Below are positions 1 to 6,743 of a stretch of DNA of 12,503 nt, one piece after another. Position 1 is the first letter of the stretch, and each line of letters starts with the position of its first letter. Source of the stretch: an uncultured Collinsella sp. (GTDB taxonomy: Bacteria > Actinomycetota > Coriobacteriia > Coriobacteriales > Coriobacteriaceae); contig USAX01000049.1 of assembly GCA_900552705.1 (NCBI GenBank), forward strand, positions 1 through 12,503, given 5' to 3'. The notes below the pieces were generated by a model. That model did no database searches. It was given only the letters and a program-made list of their open reading frames with translations, and was not told the DNA's origin. A program made the position numbers and the translations under genes.

Positions 1-754
1 TCATGATGAGCGGCGTGGAGATCTCCACGTAGCCGGCCTTGTGGTGGATCTCGCGCCAGTAGTCCAGCAGCGTGTTCTTAAGGATCATGCCGTTGGGCAG
101 GAAGAACGGGAAGCCGGGGGCCTCGTCGCGCATCATAAAGAGGTCCATCTCGCGGCCGATCTTGCGGTGGTCGCGCTTCTTGGCCTCCTCCAGCATGTGC
201 ATGTGCTCGTCAAGCTCTTCCTTGGTGGCAAAGGCAACGCCGTTGATGCGGGTGAGCATCTTGTTGTCCTTGTCGCCCTTCCAGTAGGCGCCCGAGACGC
301 CGGTGAGCTTAAAGGCCTTGAGGGCCTTGGTGTAGCAGATGTGGGGGCCGACGCACATGTCGATATAGTCGCCCTGCTGGTAGAAGGTGATACGGGCGTC
401 GTCGTCCAGGTCGCCGATGTGCTCGACCTTGTACTTCTCGCCGCGCTCTTCCATAAGGGCGATGGCCTCGGCGCGGGGCTTCTCAAAGACGGTGAACTTG
501 AGGTTCTCCTTGACGATCTTCTTCATTTCGGCCTCGATCGCGGGGAAGTCGTCCTCGCTGATCTTGACGCCCTCGGGCAGGTCGACGTCGTAGTAGAAGC
601 CGTTGTCGGTCGCGGGGCCGTAGGCAAAGTCGGCCTCGGGGTACAGACGCTTGATGGCCTGCGCCATGATGTGCGCGGCAGAGTGGCGGATGACGTGCGT
701 GACCTCGTCCTGCGGGAGCTCGGCCACCGAACCGTCATTGTAGAGTGCCTTCAT
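1..754 (-). CDS. thrS: Threonyl-tRNA synthetase, N-terminal part (partial, runs off window start)
   Basis: Charges tRNA-Thr with threonine in the cytoplasm. The 251 visible residues carry the editing domain, with the HxxxH motif RHSAAH (H24, H28) and the later CVGPH motif (C134, H138). They continue into the start of the class II catalytic core (PGFPFFLPNG near 213-222, then motif 1 YVEISTP near 242-248). The catalytic core and anticodon-binding domain lie outside the window. The start at 754 is supported by AGGAG about 11 bases upstream (GAGAGGAGAAAACATACCC before ATG). The HxxxH motif comes only about 24 residues after the start, whereas E. coli ThrS has roughly 70 residues before it. The N-terminal TGS domain therefore appears to be absent. 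A promoter and a roughly 85-base GC-rich leader lie upstream. Family assignment is secure; the lack of TGS depends on the start chosen. Confidence 0.95.
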   Translation of the reverse strand, partial: MKALYNDGSVAELPQDEVTHVIRHSAAHIMAQAIKRLYPEADFAYGPATDNGFYYDVDLPEGVKISEDDFPAIEAEMKKIVKENLKFTVFEKPRAEAIALMEERGEKYKVEHIGDLDDDARITFYQQGDYIDMCVGPHICYTKALKAFKLTGVSGAYWKGDKDNKMLTRINGVAFATKEELDEHMHMLEEAKKRDHRKIGREMDLFMMRDEAPGFPFFLPNGMILKNTLLDYWREIHHKAGYVEISTPLIM

Positions 755-796
755 GGGTATGTTTTCTCCTCTCGGATGCCTGGTGTACAAGTGCGG

Positions 797-827
797 GCGC
801 CCGGCGCATGTGGCGCTTGGTGGGCGC
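797..827 (-). promoter_or_regulatory. Hairpin in the thrS leader
   Basis: Within the thrS 5' leader, GCGCCC and GGGCGC at the outer ends can pair around an inner GCGC-CACAT-GCGC hairpin. Bacterial thrS genes are often controlled through their leaders, by autogenous operators or T-boxes. No T-box signature (the conserved GGTGG-ACCGCG region) is visible and the leader is too short for one. The hairpin could be an autogenous control site, or chance pairing in GC-rich sequence. Confidence 0.25.
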
Positions 828-846
828 GGCGTTTTTGGCTTGCATC

Positions 847-874
847 ATTATAGGCAGGTTGCCTTGGTATACAA
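847..874 (-). promoter_or_regulatory. Likely thrS promoter
   Basis: On the minus strand there is a -35-like TTGTAT (874-869), a 16-base spacer and a perfect TATAAT -10 box (852-847). Transcription would start near 840, giving a leader of about 85 bases before thrS. The -35 box begins 2 bases after the stem of the upstream terminator-like hairpin. Seen directly as sequence; promoter activity is inferred. Confidence 0.6.
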
Positions 875-875
875 G

Positions 876-906
876 CGCCCGCCGCACCTTAATGGCACGG
901 CGGGCG
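876..906 (-). terminator. Terminator-like hairpin downstream of the zinc-ribbon gene
   Basis: A perfect 9-bp stem (CGCCCGCCG at 876-884, CGGCGGGCG at 898-906) encloses a 13-base loop. It lies about 95 bases downstream of the stop of the minus-strand gene at 1002-1433 and just upstream of the thrS promoter. The minus-strand tail is only moderately T-rich (CTTGTAT). The plus-strand tail is better (ATTTTCT), but no plus-strand gene ends here. It most likely insulates thrS from the upstream gene. Confidence 0.5.
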
Positions 907-1001
907 ATTTTCTACGCATGCTTCATCGTGTGGGGCGGGGTGTGGGGCGCGCGTGGCTTGCGGCGTGCCCGTGGCTTGCGGCCGGCCCAGCGATGGATGC
1001 G

Positions 1002-1433
1002 TTACTGGATGCGAGTTCGGCAGTAGGGGCAGACCTTCCAATGCGCATCGAGCGGACGATGGCAGCTGGGGCAGACGTTGCGAACCTGGGTGTCGCACAC
1101 CGGGCAGACGACGAAGTCCTTCTCGATGGGCGCGCCGCACTGCGGGCAGGTGCCGTACTGGGCAAGCTGGCGCTCGCGCAGGGCCATGTCCAGCTCCTGC
1201 TCCTCGCGGTCGGAGGCGTAGGAGTGCGGACGCAGGACCAGGTAGGCGATGAGGCCTACAAACGGGATGAGGGCGATGATGCCCCATGCTACGTAGGCGC
1301 TGGCGCCGCGGCGGCGAGCGTCGATGAACACATAGACGACCGACAGCACATACAGGGCGATGATAAAGCCAACGAAGGCATAGACGACGCCCATAAGCTG
1401 CGGCGACATGAGCTCAGAGATGTACTTGGACAT
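1002..1433 (-). CDS. Small membrane protein with C-terminal double zinc ribbon
   Basis: A 143-aa protein of unknown specific role. Two hydrophobic segments (about residues 12-36 and 47-67) form a hairpin in the membrane, separated by a short basic loop (DARRRG). A charged linker (about 69-92) follows, then a soluble tail with four CxxC knuckles: C96/C99, C110/C113, C121/C124 and C135/C138. These should bind two zinc ions. The layout resembles PLDc_N-type membrane hairpins fused to zinc ribbons, which are common in Actinobacteria and usually unannotated. The start at 1433 has a modest AAAGGT ribosome binding site. It is a single gene between the repeat region and thrS, with its own apparent terminator. 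Enzyme activity is unlikely; a scaffolding or protein-binding role is only a guess. Confidence 0.85.
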   Translation of the reverse strand: MSKYISELMSPQLMGVVYAFVGFIIALYVLSVVYVFIDARRRGASAYVAWGIIALIPFVGLIAYLVLRPHSYASDREEQELDMALRERQLAQYGTCPQCGAPIEKDFVVCPVCDTQVRNVCPSCHRPLDAHWKVCPYCRTRIQ

Positions 1434-1530
1434 TACGGGTACCTTTCGGATTATTTACAGTCCGGTCAAGTTTACCACGGGGTTTGTTTATATGGGACCA
1501 CGGCTAAGGGCGGGGCTGGCGCGGACACAA

Positions 1531-1590
1531 ACATCTCAATCTGTAACAGGTGGAGGCGAAATCCGGGTCTAGGTGTTACAGATCGAGACG
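1531..1590. repeat. Palindromic repeat unit (two inverted copies of a 15-18 bp motif)
   Basis: ACATCTCAATCTGTAACA at 1531-1548 is followed, 25 bases later, by TGTTACAGATCGAGACG at 1574-1590, its reverse complement with few mismatches. The 15-base cores differ at one position, and that difference still allows G-U pairing in RNA. The unit could form a long-stemmed hairpin with a loop of about 25 bases. It lies in the non-coding gap upstream of the minus-strand zinc-ribbon gene and next to the insertion sequence. It resembles a REP/MITE-type interspersed repeat, but the window contains only this locus, so dispersal cannot be judged. Confidence 0.7.
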
Positions 1591-1611
1591 AACGGAAGGG
1601 GCGCCAGACTA

Positions 1612-1629
1612 ACGTCTCAATCTGCAACA
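1612..1629 (+). repeat. Third copy of the same motif, half unit beside the IS
   Basis: ACGTCTCAATCTGCAACA repeats the left arm of the neighbouring palindrome with two differences. No matching right arm is present: the insertion sequence begins 5-10 bases downstream, and no right arm is found beyond its other end either. This suggests a second palindromic unit that was cut by the insertion, followed by loss of its distal half. Confidence 0.65.
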
Positions 1630-1638
1630 TCTGGGGGG

Positions 1639-1661
1639 TGCGGACAGAAAGTTGGACCGCG
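1639..1661 (+). repeat. IS left inverted repeat
   Basis: Begins TGCGGACAGAAAG and ends TTGGACCGCG. It pairs imperfectly (17 of 23 positions) with the right end at 2905-2927. It lies 24 bases upstream of the transposase start codon, so it may overlap the transposase promoter. Confidence 0.75.
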
Positions 1662-1685
1662 GGGCGGTCCGGACTGGAGGTTCGC

Positions 1686-2903
1686 ATGTACAGCAGGGAG
1701 AAGGTCGAGCTCTTCCTCCTGGCGACGGAGGACGGCATGGGGCCCACCGCCGCCGCGGAGTTCGCGGGGGTCACGGTGAGCGCGGCCAAGAAGTGGGCGA
1801 CGGGGCACCTCCCGCGCAGCTACACCGGCGGGGGCTGTAGAATCGTGGCGAGGAAACCGCCACGGAAGGAGGCCAGCTTGGGCCCCGACAAGTCGATCTA
1901 CGCCCCGCCCGCGACCGGCCCGCTCGCCGGGCTCAACGAGGACCAGATAGAGAACCTGCTGCTCAGGGCGGTGTTGGCCGACCTAAAAGCGGAAGGGTGG
2001 GACCCGGCTTCGATCTCGAACAGGAGCAAGTGCGAGCTCGGCGAGAGATTGAGGCGGGCGACCGCCCTGCCCCTCCGCTCGATCACAGGTTTCTTGAGGA
2101 TATCGAAGAGCTCCTATGAGTACTGGAGGCCCCGCGTCGCCGCGCCGCGCGACCGCGACGCCGACATACGCGGCCGCGTGGTGCGCATCTTCCGCGAGGG
2201 CTCGGGGTGCTGGGGGTACCGCACCGTCTGGGCGCGCCTGCGCCGCGAGGGCGTCCGCGCCAGCGAGAAGCGCGTGGCCCGCGTGATGCGCGAAGAGGGC
2301 CTCGAGGTCGTCTACAACAAGAGGCGCGCCCGGGGCTACAGCTCCTACGCCGGCGAGGTCTCCAAGGCGCCGGAGAATCTCGTGAACAGGAATTTCCACG
2401 CCGACGAGCCCAACCGGCTGTGGCTCACCGACATCACCGAGTTCAGGCTCCCGGGCGGCGAGAAGGTCTACCTGAGCCCGGTCATCGACTGCTTCGACGG
2501 GATGCCCGTCGCCTGGTCGATCGGGCTGCACCCCGACAAGCGCCTCGCGAACTCGAGCCTGCTCAAGGCCTGCGCGGCGAGGCCGGCGGGGGCGCGCACG
2601 ACGATCCACTCGGACCGGGGCGGCCACTACCGCTGGCCGGAGTGGATCGGGATCTGCGAGGAGAACGGCCTGGTCAGGAGCATGTCCGCGAAGGGCTGCA
2701 GCCCGGACAACTCGGCCTGCGAGGGCTTCTTCGGGCGCCTCAAGAACGAGTTCTTCCGCTACAGGGACTGGGAGGGCGTGACGGCCGAGGAGTTCATGGG
2801 GAGGCTCGAGGCCTACCTCGTGTACTATCGGGACGGGCGCATCAAGAAGTCCCTCGGGTGGCTGAGCCCGATGGAGTACCGCAGGAAGCTTGGATACGCC
2901 TAG
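1686..2903 (+). CDS. IS3-family transposase, single-frame DDE enzyme
   Basis: A 405-aa transposase. Residues 1-45 form a helix-turn-helix-like DNA-binding region (TAAAEFAGVTVSAAKKW near 21-37). Residues 85-150 resemble the HTH_21 linker found before the catalytic domain. Residues 240-400 form an rve integrase core with D249 (WLTDITEF), D310 (IHSDRGG) and E346 (SACEGFFG), giving the D-35-E spacing typical of IS3. The K/R that follows fits the GRLKNEFF segment. The start at 1686 has GGAGG 5-6 bases upstream. The reading frame is open upstream to 753, but that part runs antisense to another gene and has no domain. Most IS3 elements need a -1 frameshift to join OrfA and OrfB; here both functions sit in one frame with no visible slippery site. 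All catalytic residues are present, so the enzyme could be active. Confidence 0.93.
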   Translation: MYSREKVELFLLATEDGMGPTAAAEFAGVTVSAAKKWATGHLPRSYTGGGCRIVARKPPRKEASLGPDKSIYAPPATGPLAGLNEDQIENLLLRAVLADLKAEGWDPASISNRSKCELGERLRRATALPLRSITGFLRISKSSYEYWRPRVAAPRDRDADIRGRVVRIFREGSGCWGYRTVWARLRREGVRASEKRVARVMREEGLEVVYNKRRARGYSSYAGEVSKAPENLVNRNFHADEPNRLWLTDITEFRLPGGEKVYLSPVIDCFDGMPVAWSIGLHPDKRLANSSLLKACAARPAGARTTIHSDRGGHYRWPEWIGICEENGLVRSMSAKGCSPDNSACEGFFGRLKNEFFRYRDWEGVTAEEFMGRLEAYLVYYRDGRIKKSLGWLSPMEYRRKLGYA

Positions 2904-2904
2904 G

Positions 2905-2927
2905 CGCGGTCCAAGAAATCGTCCGCA
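2905..2927 (-). repeat. IS right inverted repeat
   Basis: Read on the minus strand it begins TGCGGACGATTTC and ends TTGGACCGCG. It matches the left end at 17 of 23 positions and starts 1 base after the transposase stop codon. Confidence 0.75.
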
Positions 2928-2992
2928 TCCCCTTTTTGCCGGCCGTAGCCTTAAACAGCCCCTATTTCACCGCAACTTATTTAGGAGATGAG

Positions 2993-3931
2993 TCAGAGGG
3001 CGCCGAGGAGGATGGCGTAGGTTGTGGATTCTCCGAGCTTGAGCTCGTCACCGGGGTTGAGCTGGGCGGAGCGGCCGGGCTCGACCTGGGTGCAGACGTT
3101 CGTCGCGTCGTTTACCACCACGGTTCCGTTGGTGGACGACAGGTCCTCAACGTACCAGACATTTTGGTCATCGCACCACACGTGGGCATGGCGAGCCGAA
3201 ACGTCATCGCCCACATCGGTGATGCCGCCCTCCCCCGTTGCCAGCGCGCCGATCTCGACGCCTTCCTCACTCGGCTGAATCCAGCGCGGGACGCTCACGA
3301 CAAAACTGTTTTGCACGCGCAGCAAGCCCAAGGGGTGCGCCGGGGCGGGTTCGCGCTCGCCTGCGGTCATCGACATGCCAAGCGAACGCGGCGTGGATGT
3401 GCCTCCGCCACAGGTCGCGTGTGCGTAGTCGATGGCATAGTTCACCGAGGACCGCACATCCGCCGAACAACCGACGGCGACAAACAGCACCAGCACGGCC
3501 TCGGCGCGCTCGGCGGGCATGAGTTCCGCCGCCTGGGACAGGCGATCGAGCGCGTTGCGATAGAGATTCGTGTCCTGGTGGCACTCTTCGAGCGCGCGTA
3601 CCATCGGTTCACCTGCAGGACCGCACACCATATTGATCACAGCCGTGGAGTCCATGGGATTGCGCTGGCGCAGGGCCAGTTGCGACATAATACGCGCAGC
3701 CGAGGTACCGTATTCGGCAAAGTAGCGCTGCTGAAGCGTGCCGACCGGCGCGCGAACGATAAAGCGGGAAACCCAAGAGCGATCGGCGGCTCGGCTCTGC
3801 GGGCTGCGGCCGTCGGCGAGCGGACGGGACGAAAGCACCAAGCCGCACAGCTCGATATGGCTCAGATGCGCTGCGCGCTTAAAGATGTCAAACATGGCCC
3901 CGCATGGGGTGAGCTCAACTTGAGATGCCAT
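2993..3931 (-). CDS. FHA-domain protein, last gene of the kinase operon
   Basis: A 312-aa protein. The C-terminal part (about 223-312) is a forkhead-associated domain, which binds phosphothreonine peptides. The core signature is clear: SARHAHVW (S246, R247, H248) and DLSSTNGT (263-270), followed by LNPGDELKLG. The usual GR at the domain start is replaced by EIGAL. Residues 1-200 match nothing I recognise. They are probably soluble and partly helical, with a segment (about 136-170) rich in Ala, Leu and Val, and no signal peptide. The ribosome binding site AAGGAGG overlaps the end of the kinase gene, whose stop lies only 3 bases before this ATG, so the genes are co-transcribed. The likely role is reader or effector of the kinase, perhaps itself phosphorylated. 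The insertion sequence begins 65 bp past the stop, so any further operon genes may have been cut off. Confidence 0.9.
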   Translation of the reverse strand: MASQVELTPCGAMFDIFKRAAHLSHIELCGLVLSSRPLADGRSPQSRAADRSWVSRFIVRAPVGTLQQRYFAEYGTSAARIMSQLALRQRNPMDSTAVINMVCGPAGEPMVRALEECHQDTNLYRNALDRLSQAAELMPAERAEAVLVLFVAVGCSADVRSSVNYAIDYAHATCGGGTSTPRSLGMSMTAGEREPAPAHPLGLLRVQNSFVVSVPRWIQPSEEGVEIGALATGEGGITDVGDDVSARHAHVWCDDQNVWYVEDLSSTNGTVVVNDATNVCTQVEPGRSAQLNPGDELKLGESTTYAILLGAL

Positions 3932-3934
3932 GAC

Positions 3935-5779
3935 CTAGGCCTCCTTGGTCGTAGAAATAGAATCGGACGATACTTCGACAGGTCCGCCAAAAGTACGGAC
4001 AGCTGCGGCTCCACCGGCAAGCGGAGTCGCCATCTGGGCTTTTGTGCGTCGCGGTGCCGAAACGGGAAGTTCAAAGGCAAAGCCCATCGCAAGCAAAAAC
4101 CACGTAAGCGTATAGGTTGCAACCAGAGCGGCAACAAGGCCGCCCATCACGGCGCGTTGGGAAAATACGCTACATGCAGCCACAACCAGCACCGGAACCT
4201 CGCAGGCAGAAAGGGCAAGCACACCCTGCAGGAAGCCCGAGCGCCGATTGCGCGCAAGTGCCCCCGCGGCAACGCCGGCTATGCCTGGCAGCGCCAACGC
4301 CAGTGCGGCAATAATACCCGGTAGCGACCCAGACCACACGAGCGATCCCAAAGTCGCCGTCACGCGAGCGCCCGACGCCAGCAGCGCGGCCGAAACCACG
4401 ACCACAGCCCAAACCACGCCACAGACGACCGTCGCGCCGACCATCAGCGCGCGACGAACCGCACGGCCAGACGCATCCATGGGGCACGGCGTGAGCGGCT
4501 CGCCGCGGAGCGAACGACCGACATTTTGCGCATAGTGGTCACAAAACGCCGAGAGCGCCGCCTCGACCGCCGCCGGCTCGGGACGATCTTTTTGATGGCT
4601 GGACAGACAGGCCATCACCACGTCGAACAGCTGGGCATCGACAAACGCCAGCGCATCGCGTAGCTCCTCGGAATCCGGCTCAAGCCCCAGCTGCTGGGCC
4701 TGCTCGGCCGCAGCGAGCGCCACATCGGGCTCACGACGAAGCAGCTGAGTCAAATCGCAACCGGGCGCATGGGCACCAATGGGATAGTCGGGCAGCGTGT
4801 CCATATTGAGACGGTAGGGGCTGGCGATGTCGCGCGTCTTTTTGCGCGAACCCGAGGTGCCCGAAGTGCTCGGCGCGGCTTCGTATGGCGCGGCGCCGGC
4901 AATGAGCTCGTAAACCGTGCTTGCTGCGGCATAGACGTCGATCGCCGGCGACATACGCAAAGCGCGCAGGTCGGGAATATCGTCGGTGAGCATCTCGGGC
5001 GGGGCATAGGCAACCGTCGCGCGACGCAGCGTGGCATAGCGCTCCGTAAACGACGCCTTGCCGCCGGTACCGGCCACGGCCGACGCAGGCTCAAGCGCCA
5101 GCGACGAGCCAAAGTCGATCAGGCACAGGTCAAAGGTGCCCTCGGCAAGCTGCCGGTCAAGCGGTAGACGCGCCGTACGCACCATAATATTAGCGGGCGA
5201 GATATCGCGATGGACAAAGCCCTCGCCCACCAGGCTCATACGGCAGAGCAGATCGAACAGGTCGCGACCCAGACGCGCCGCCACAAGCGGCGATAGGCGG
5301 CCGGCATCGTCCACGGCAAGTCGCGAACGCAAGCGGGCAAGCGTCTCGCCCTCGACCCATTCCATGACAATCGCAGGCACACCGTCGACCTCGCCCCAGC
5401 CATAGAGACGGGGAAAGCCCTTAAGGCCTGAAAGGGCGCGATGGCATTCATATTCCTCGCGAAATGCCGCTTTGAACTTGGCGACCAGCGCCTCATGGGC
5501 GGCATCGTCGTCAAACTCATCGCGCGTCGGCAAGATGAGCTGTTTGAGTGCTACGGCCTCGCCTTGGGCGTTGACGGCACGCGTCACGCGGCCGATACCG
5601 CCACGGCGCATGGTGGCATCGTCGGCAAACAGCATCGTAAAACGACGCAGATAGGCAGGCAGTTCGTCCTGACCGAGCGCAATGGCCGGCTCAAACCCGT
5701 CGACACGCGCCAGGCGCAGGCCGACCATGGGATCGCGACCGAGCGATTGTGGTGTGGTGGATGCAAGATCGGTCATCAT
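3935..5779 (-). CDS. Membrane-anchored Ser/Thr protein kinase (Hanks type) with four C-terminal helices
   Basis: A 614-aa kinase. The catalytic domain spans about residues 55-415, with a degenerate glycine loop GGIGRV (60-65), lysine K79 (VALK), probable helix-C glutamate near 109, catalytic loop HRDISPANIM (D192, N197), DFG at 222-224, APPE near 259-262 and D281. All catalytic residues are present, so activity is expected. A Ser/Thr-rich basic insert (STSGTSGSRKKTR, about 304-316) lies in the C-lobe. Four hydrophobic segments follow (about 443-470, 484-510, 515-540, 545-570), then a cytoplasmic tail rich in Ser and Thr. There are no PASTA repeats. The start ATG at 5779 overlaps the upstream stop (ATGA) and has no good ribosome binding site of its own, so translation is probably coupled. 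A second ATG follows immediately. It probably senses a signal with its membrane domain or with the upstream exported partner. Confidence 0.93.
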   Translation of the reverse strand: MMTDLASTTPQSLGRDPMVGLRLARVDGFEPAIALGQDELPAYLRRFTMLFADDATMRRGGIGRVTRAVNAQGEAVALKQLILPTRDEFDDDAAHEALVAKFKAAFREEYECHRALSGLKGFPRLYGWGEVDGVPAIVMEWVEGETLARLRSRLAVDDAGRLSPLVAARLGRDLFDLLCRMSLVGEGFVHRDISPANIMVRTARLPLDRQLAEGTFDLCLIDFGSSLALEPASAVAGTGGKASFTERYATLRRATVAYAPPEMLTDDIPDLRALRMSPAIDVYAAASTVYELIAGAAPYEAAPSTSGTSGSRKKTRDIASPYRLNMDTLPDYPIGAHAPGCDLTQLLRREPDVALAAAEQAQQLGLEPDSEELRDALAFVDAQLFDVVMACLSSHQKDRPEPAAVEAALSAFCDHYAQNVGRSLRGEPLTPCPMDASGRAVRRALMVGATVVCGVVWAVVVVSAALLASGARVTATLGSLVWSGSLPGIIAALALALPGIAGVAAGALARNRRSGFLQGVLALSACEVPVLVVAACSVFSQRAVMGGLVAALVATYTLTWFLLAMGFAFELPVSAPRRTKAQMATPLAGGAAAVRTFGGPVEVSSDSISTTKEA

Positions 5780-6681
5780 AGGGCAAGCGCCGCCACGTTA
5801 TTGTTGAAGTTACCGAGCGCGACGTCATCATCGCCGTAATGGCCGACCCATTGACATAGGTTGGTGTAACAGCCCCACAGATTGGCATACTGCTGATACC
5901 ACTTTGACCGGGGCGAGAATGTCTGACGACCGAACTCAGCTCGAATGACAAACATCTCCCCGACCAGGCTGTCGCACGGCCTGGGATCTCCCGTAGAGTT
6001 ATAGGTCGAAACCACGTCATTGGCACGAGAAACATAGCCGTCGAGCATGTTGTACTTGGTTACAAGCCAACTGTGAATGCTCTCTTCCTCAGCAGCGGAA
6101 AGGCCACCGGAGTTTGCATCGTTGTCAGCGTTGCCGCCCGTCGAGCCGCCGTTTCCAGACCCTCCGGCAGAGGAACCCGACCCAGAGCCGCCGCCCGAAC
6201 TCGACGAATCCGAGCCGGAGCCAGAAGTATCCGAGCTACCGGGCTTTCCGGACTGCTGGGCGTCCTGCTCCTTCTGCCGCTCGACCTTATTCACCGTTGC
6301 CGCCACGCTATTGTTGGACAACCGATCGATGATCTTGGTGTTGGTGAGCACGATGGTTTTGCCATTGGCAAGCGTGACTTCGTTGTCCGGGGCCTCGGCG
6401 CCGTCCGCGTCGTCGGCGCCAAACACAATATGCGCGACCACACTTGCCCAAGCATATCCAGTCGTGGTGCCCAGATCACTTTTGACCTCATGCCCCACGT
6501 GCGGTTCGCGTGCGGCATGTGCCTGCATCATGGACGGCACGGTCATGCCATAGGCAGAAACGCCAGCTATGACCAGCACCAGCGAGCAAGACAGCAGTGC
6601 GTACGCCCGCGGCGCCAAGCCCAGTCGGCGTCGCATGCGCACCGCGGCGCCGCGCTTTGTCTGAGTGCCACCGGGCCGCAT
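5776..6681 (-). CDS. Membrane-anchored exported protein with Ser/Gly linker, first gene of kinase operon
   Basis: A 301-aa protein of unknown function. A basic N-terminus (RMRRRLGLAPR) precedes one hydrophobic segment at about 26-48, acting as an uncleaved anchor or signal peptide. An outer region (about 50-140) includes EVTLANGKTIVLTNTKII. A low-complexity Ser/Gly linker runs from about 145 to 195. The C-terminal domain (about 196-301) is rich in Trp and Tyr and has C236, C271 and C276, which may form a disulphide outside the cell. The start at 6681 was chosen because GGAGGAGA lies 6 bases upstream. The frame stays open to an ATG at 6774, but that would place a terminator hairpin inside the gene. 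The stop overlaps the kinase start. It plausibly serves as an extracellular sensor or substrate partner of the kinase; no known family was recognised. Confidence 0.85.
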   Translation of the reverse strand: MRPGGTQTKRGAAVRMRRRLGLAPRAYALLSCSLVLVIAGVSAYGMTVPSMMQAHAAREPHVGHEVKSDLGTTTGYAWASVVAHIVFGADDADGAEAPDNEVTLANGKTIVLTNTKIIDRLSNNSVAATVNKVERQKEQDAQQSGKPGSSDTSGSGSDSSSSGGGSGSGSSAGGSGNGGSTGGNADNDANSGGLSAAEEESIHSWLVTKYNMLDGYVSRANDVVSTYNSTGDPRPCDSLVGEMFVIRAEFGRQTFSPRSKWYQQYANLWGCYTNLCQWVGHYGDDDVALGNFNNNVAALAL

Positions 6682-6696
6682 GCGTTCTCCTCCAAC

Positions 6697-6721
6697 AAAA
6701 ACACGCCGCTCGGGAGCGGCG
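6697..6721 (-). terminator. Strong terminator-like hairpin just upstream of the operon's first ribosome binding site
   Basis: On the minus strand CGCCGCT-CCCG-AGCGGCG forms a 7-bp GC-rich stem with a four-base loop, followed by GTGTTTTTG. It ends 6 bases before the GGAGGAGA ribosome binding site of the exported-protein gene. It looks like a textbook intrinsic terminator. Because it lies downstream of the candidate promoter at 6744-6774, it may act as an attenuator of the operon rather than only ending recR transcripts. Confidence 0.65.
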
Positions 6722-6743
6722 CATTCATTCGAATCCATATTTG

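Larger units (their letters stand above)
1639..2927 (+). mobile_element. IS3-family insertion sequence
   Basis: A 1289-bp element containing one transposase gene. Its ends are imperfect inverted repeats of 23 bp that begin with TG and end with CA, as is usual in IS3. TGCGGAC and TTGGACCGCG are shared at the outer and inner parts of the repeat, with six mismatches between them. Just outside both ends the sequence reads GGGGG (left) and GGGGA (right, reverse strand), so the repeat may extend 5 bases further, to 1634-2932. No target-site duplication is visible under either definition, which suggests an old insertion, a rearrangement or a misplaced boundary. The element lies 65 bp downstream of the FHA gene and beside a half palindrome. 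Its body is richer in GC and in AGG arginine codons than its neighbours. Confidence 0.85.

Noticed and set aside
41..853. 270-codon open frame antisense to thrS
   Set aside because: Low-complexity Val/Leu/Asp-rich product, typical of antisense frames in GC-rich genes; thrS on the other strand is unmistakable.
755..1001. T-box riboswitch upstream of thrS
   Set aside because: The leader from the likely start site is only about 85 bases, and no T-box signature is present on the minus strand.
1531..1629. CRISPR array
   Set aside because: Only three copies in mixed orientation with unequal spacing; no cas genes nearby.
753..1685. Long plus-strand open frame extending the transposase upstream by about 310 codons
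   Set aside because: It runs antisense to the zinc-ribbon gene and across the repeats and IS end, shows no domain, and the transposase has its own GGAGG-supported start at 1686.
1634..2932. Target-site duplication around the IS
   Set aside because: Bases flanking the element (CTG or GGG on the left, TCC or TTT on the right) do not match; the apparent G-run similarity is inverted, not direct.
2207..4324. 705-codon plus-strand open frame
   Set aside because: It overlaps the transposase out of frame and runs antisense to the FHA and kinase genes; its product is Arg-rich and domainless.
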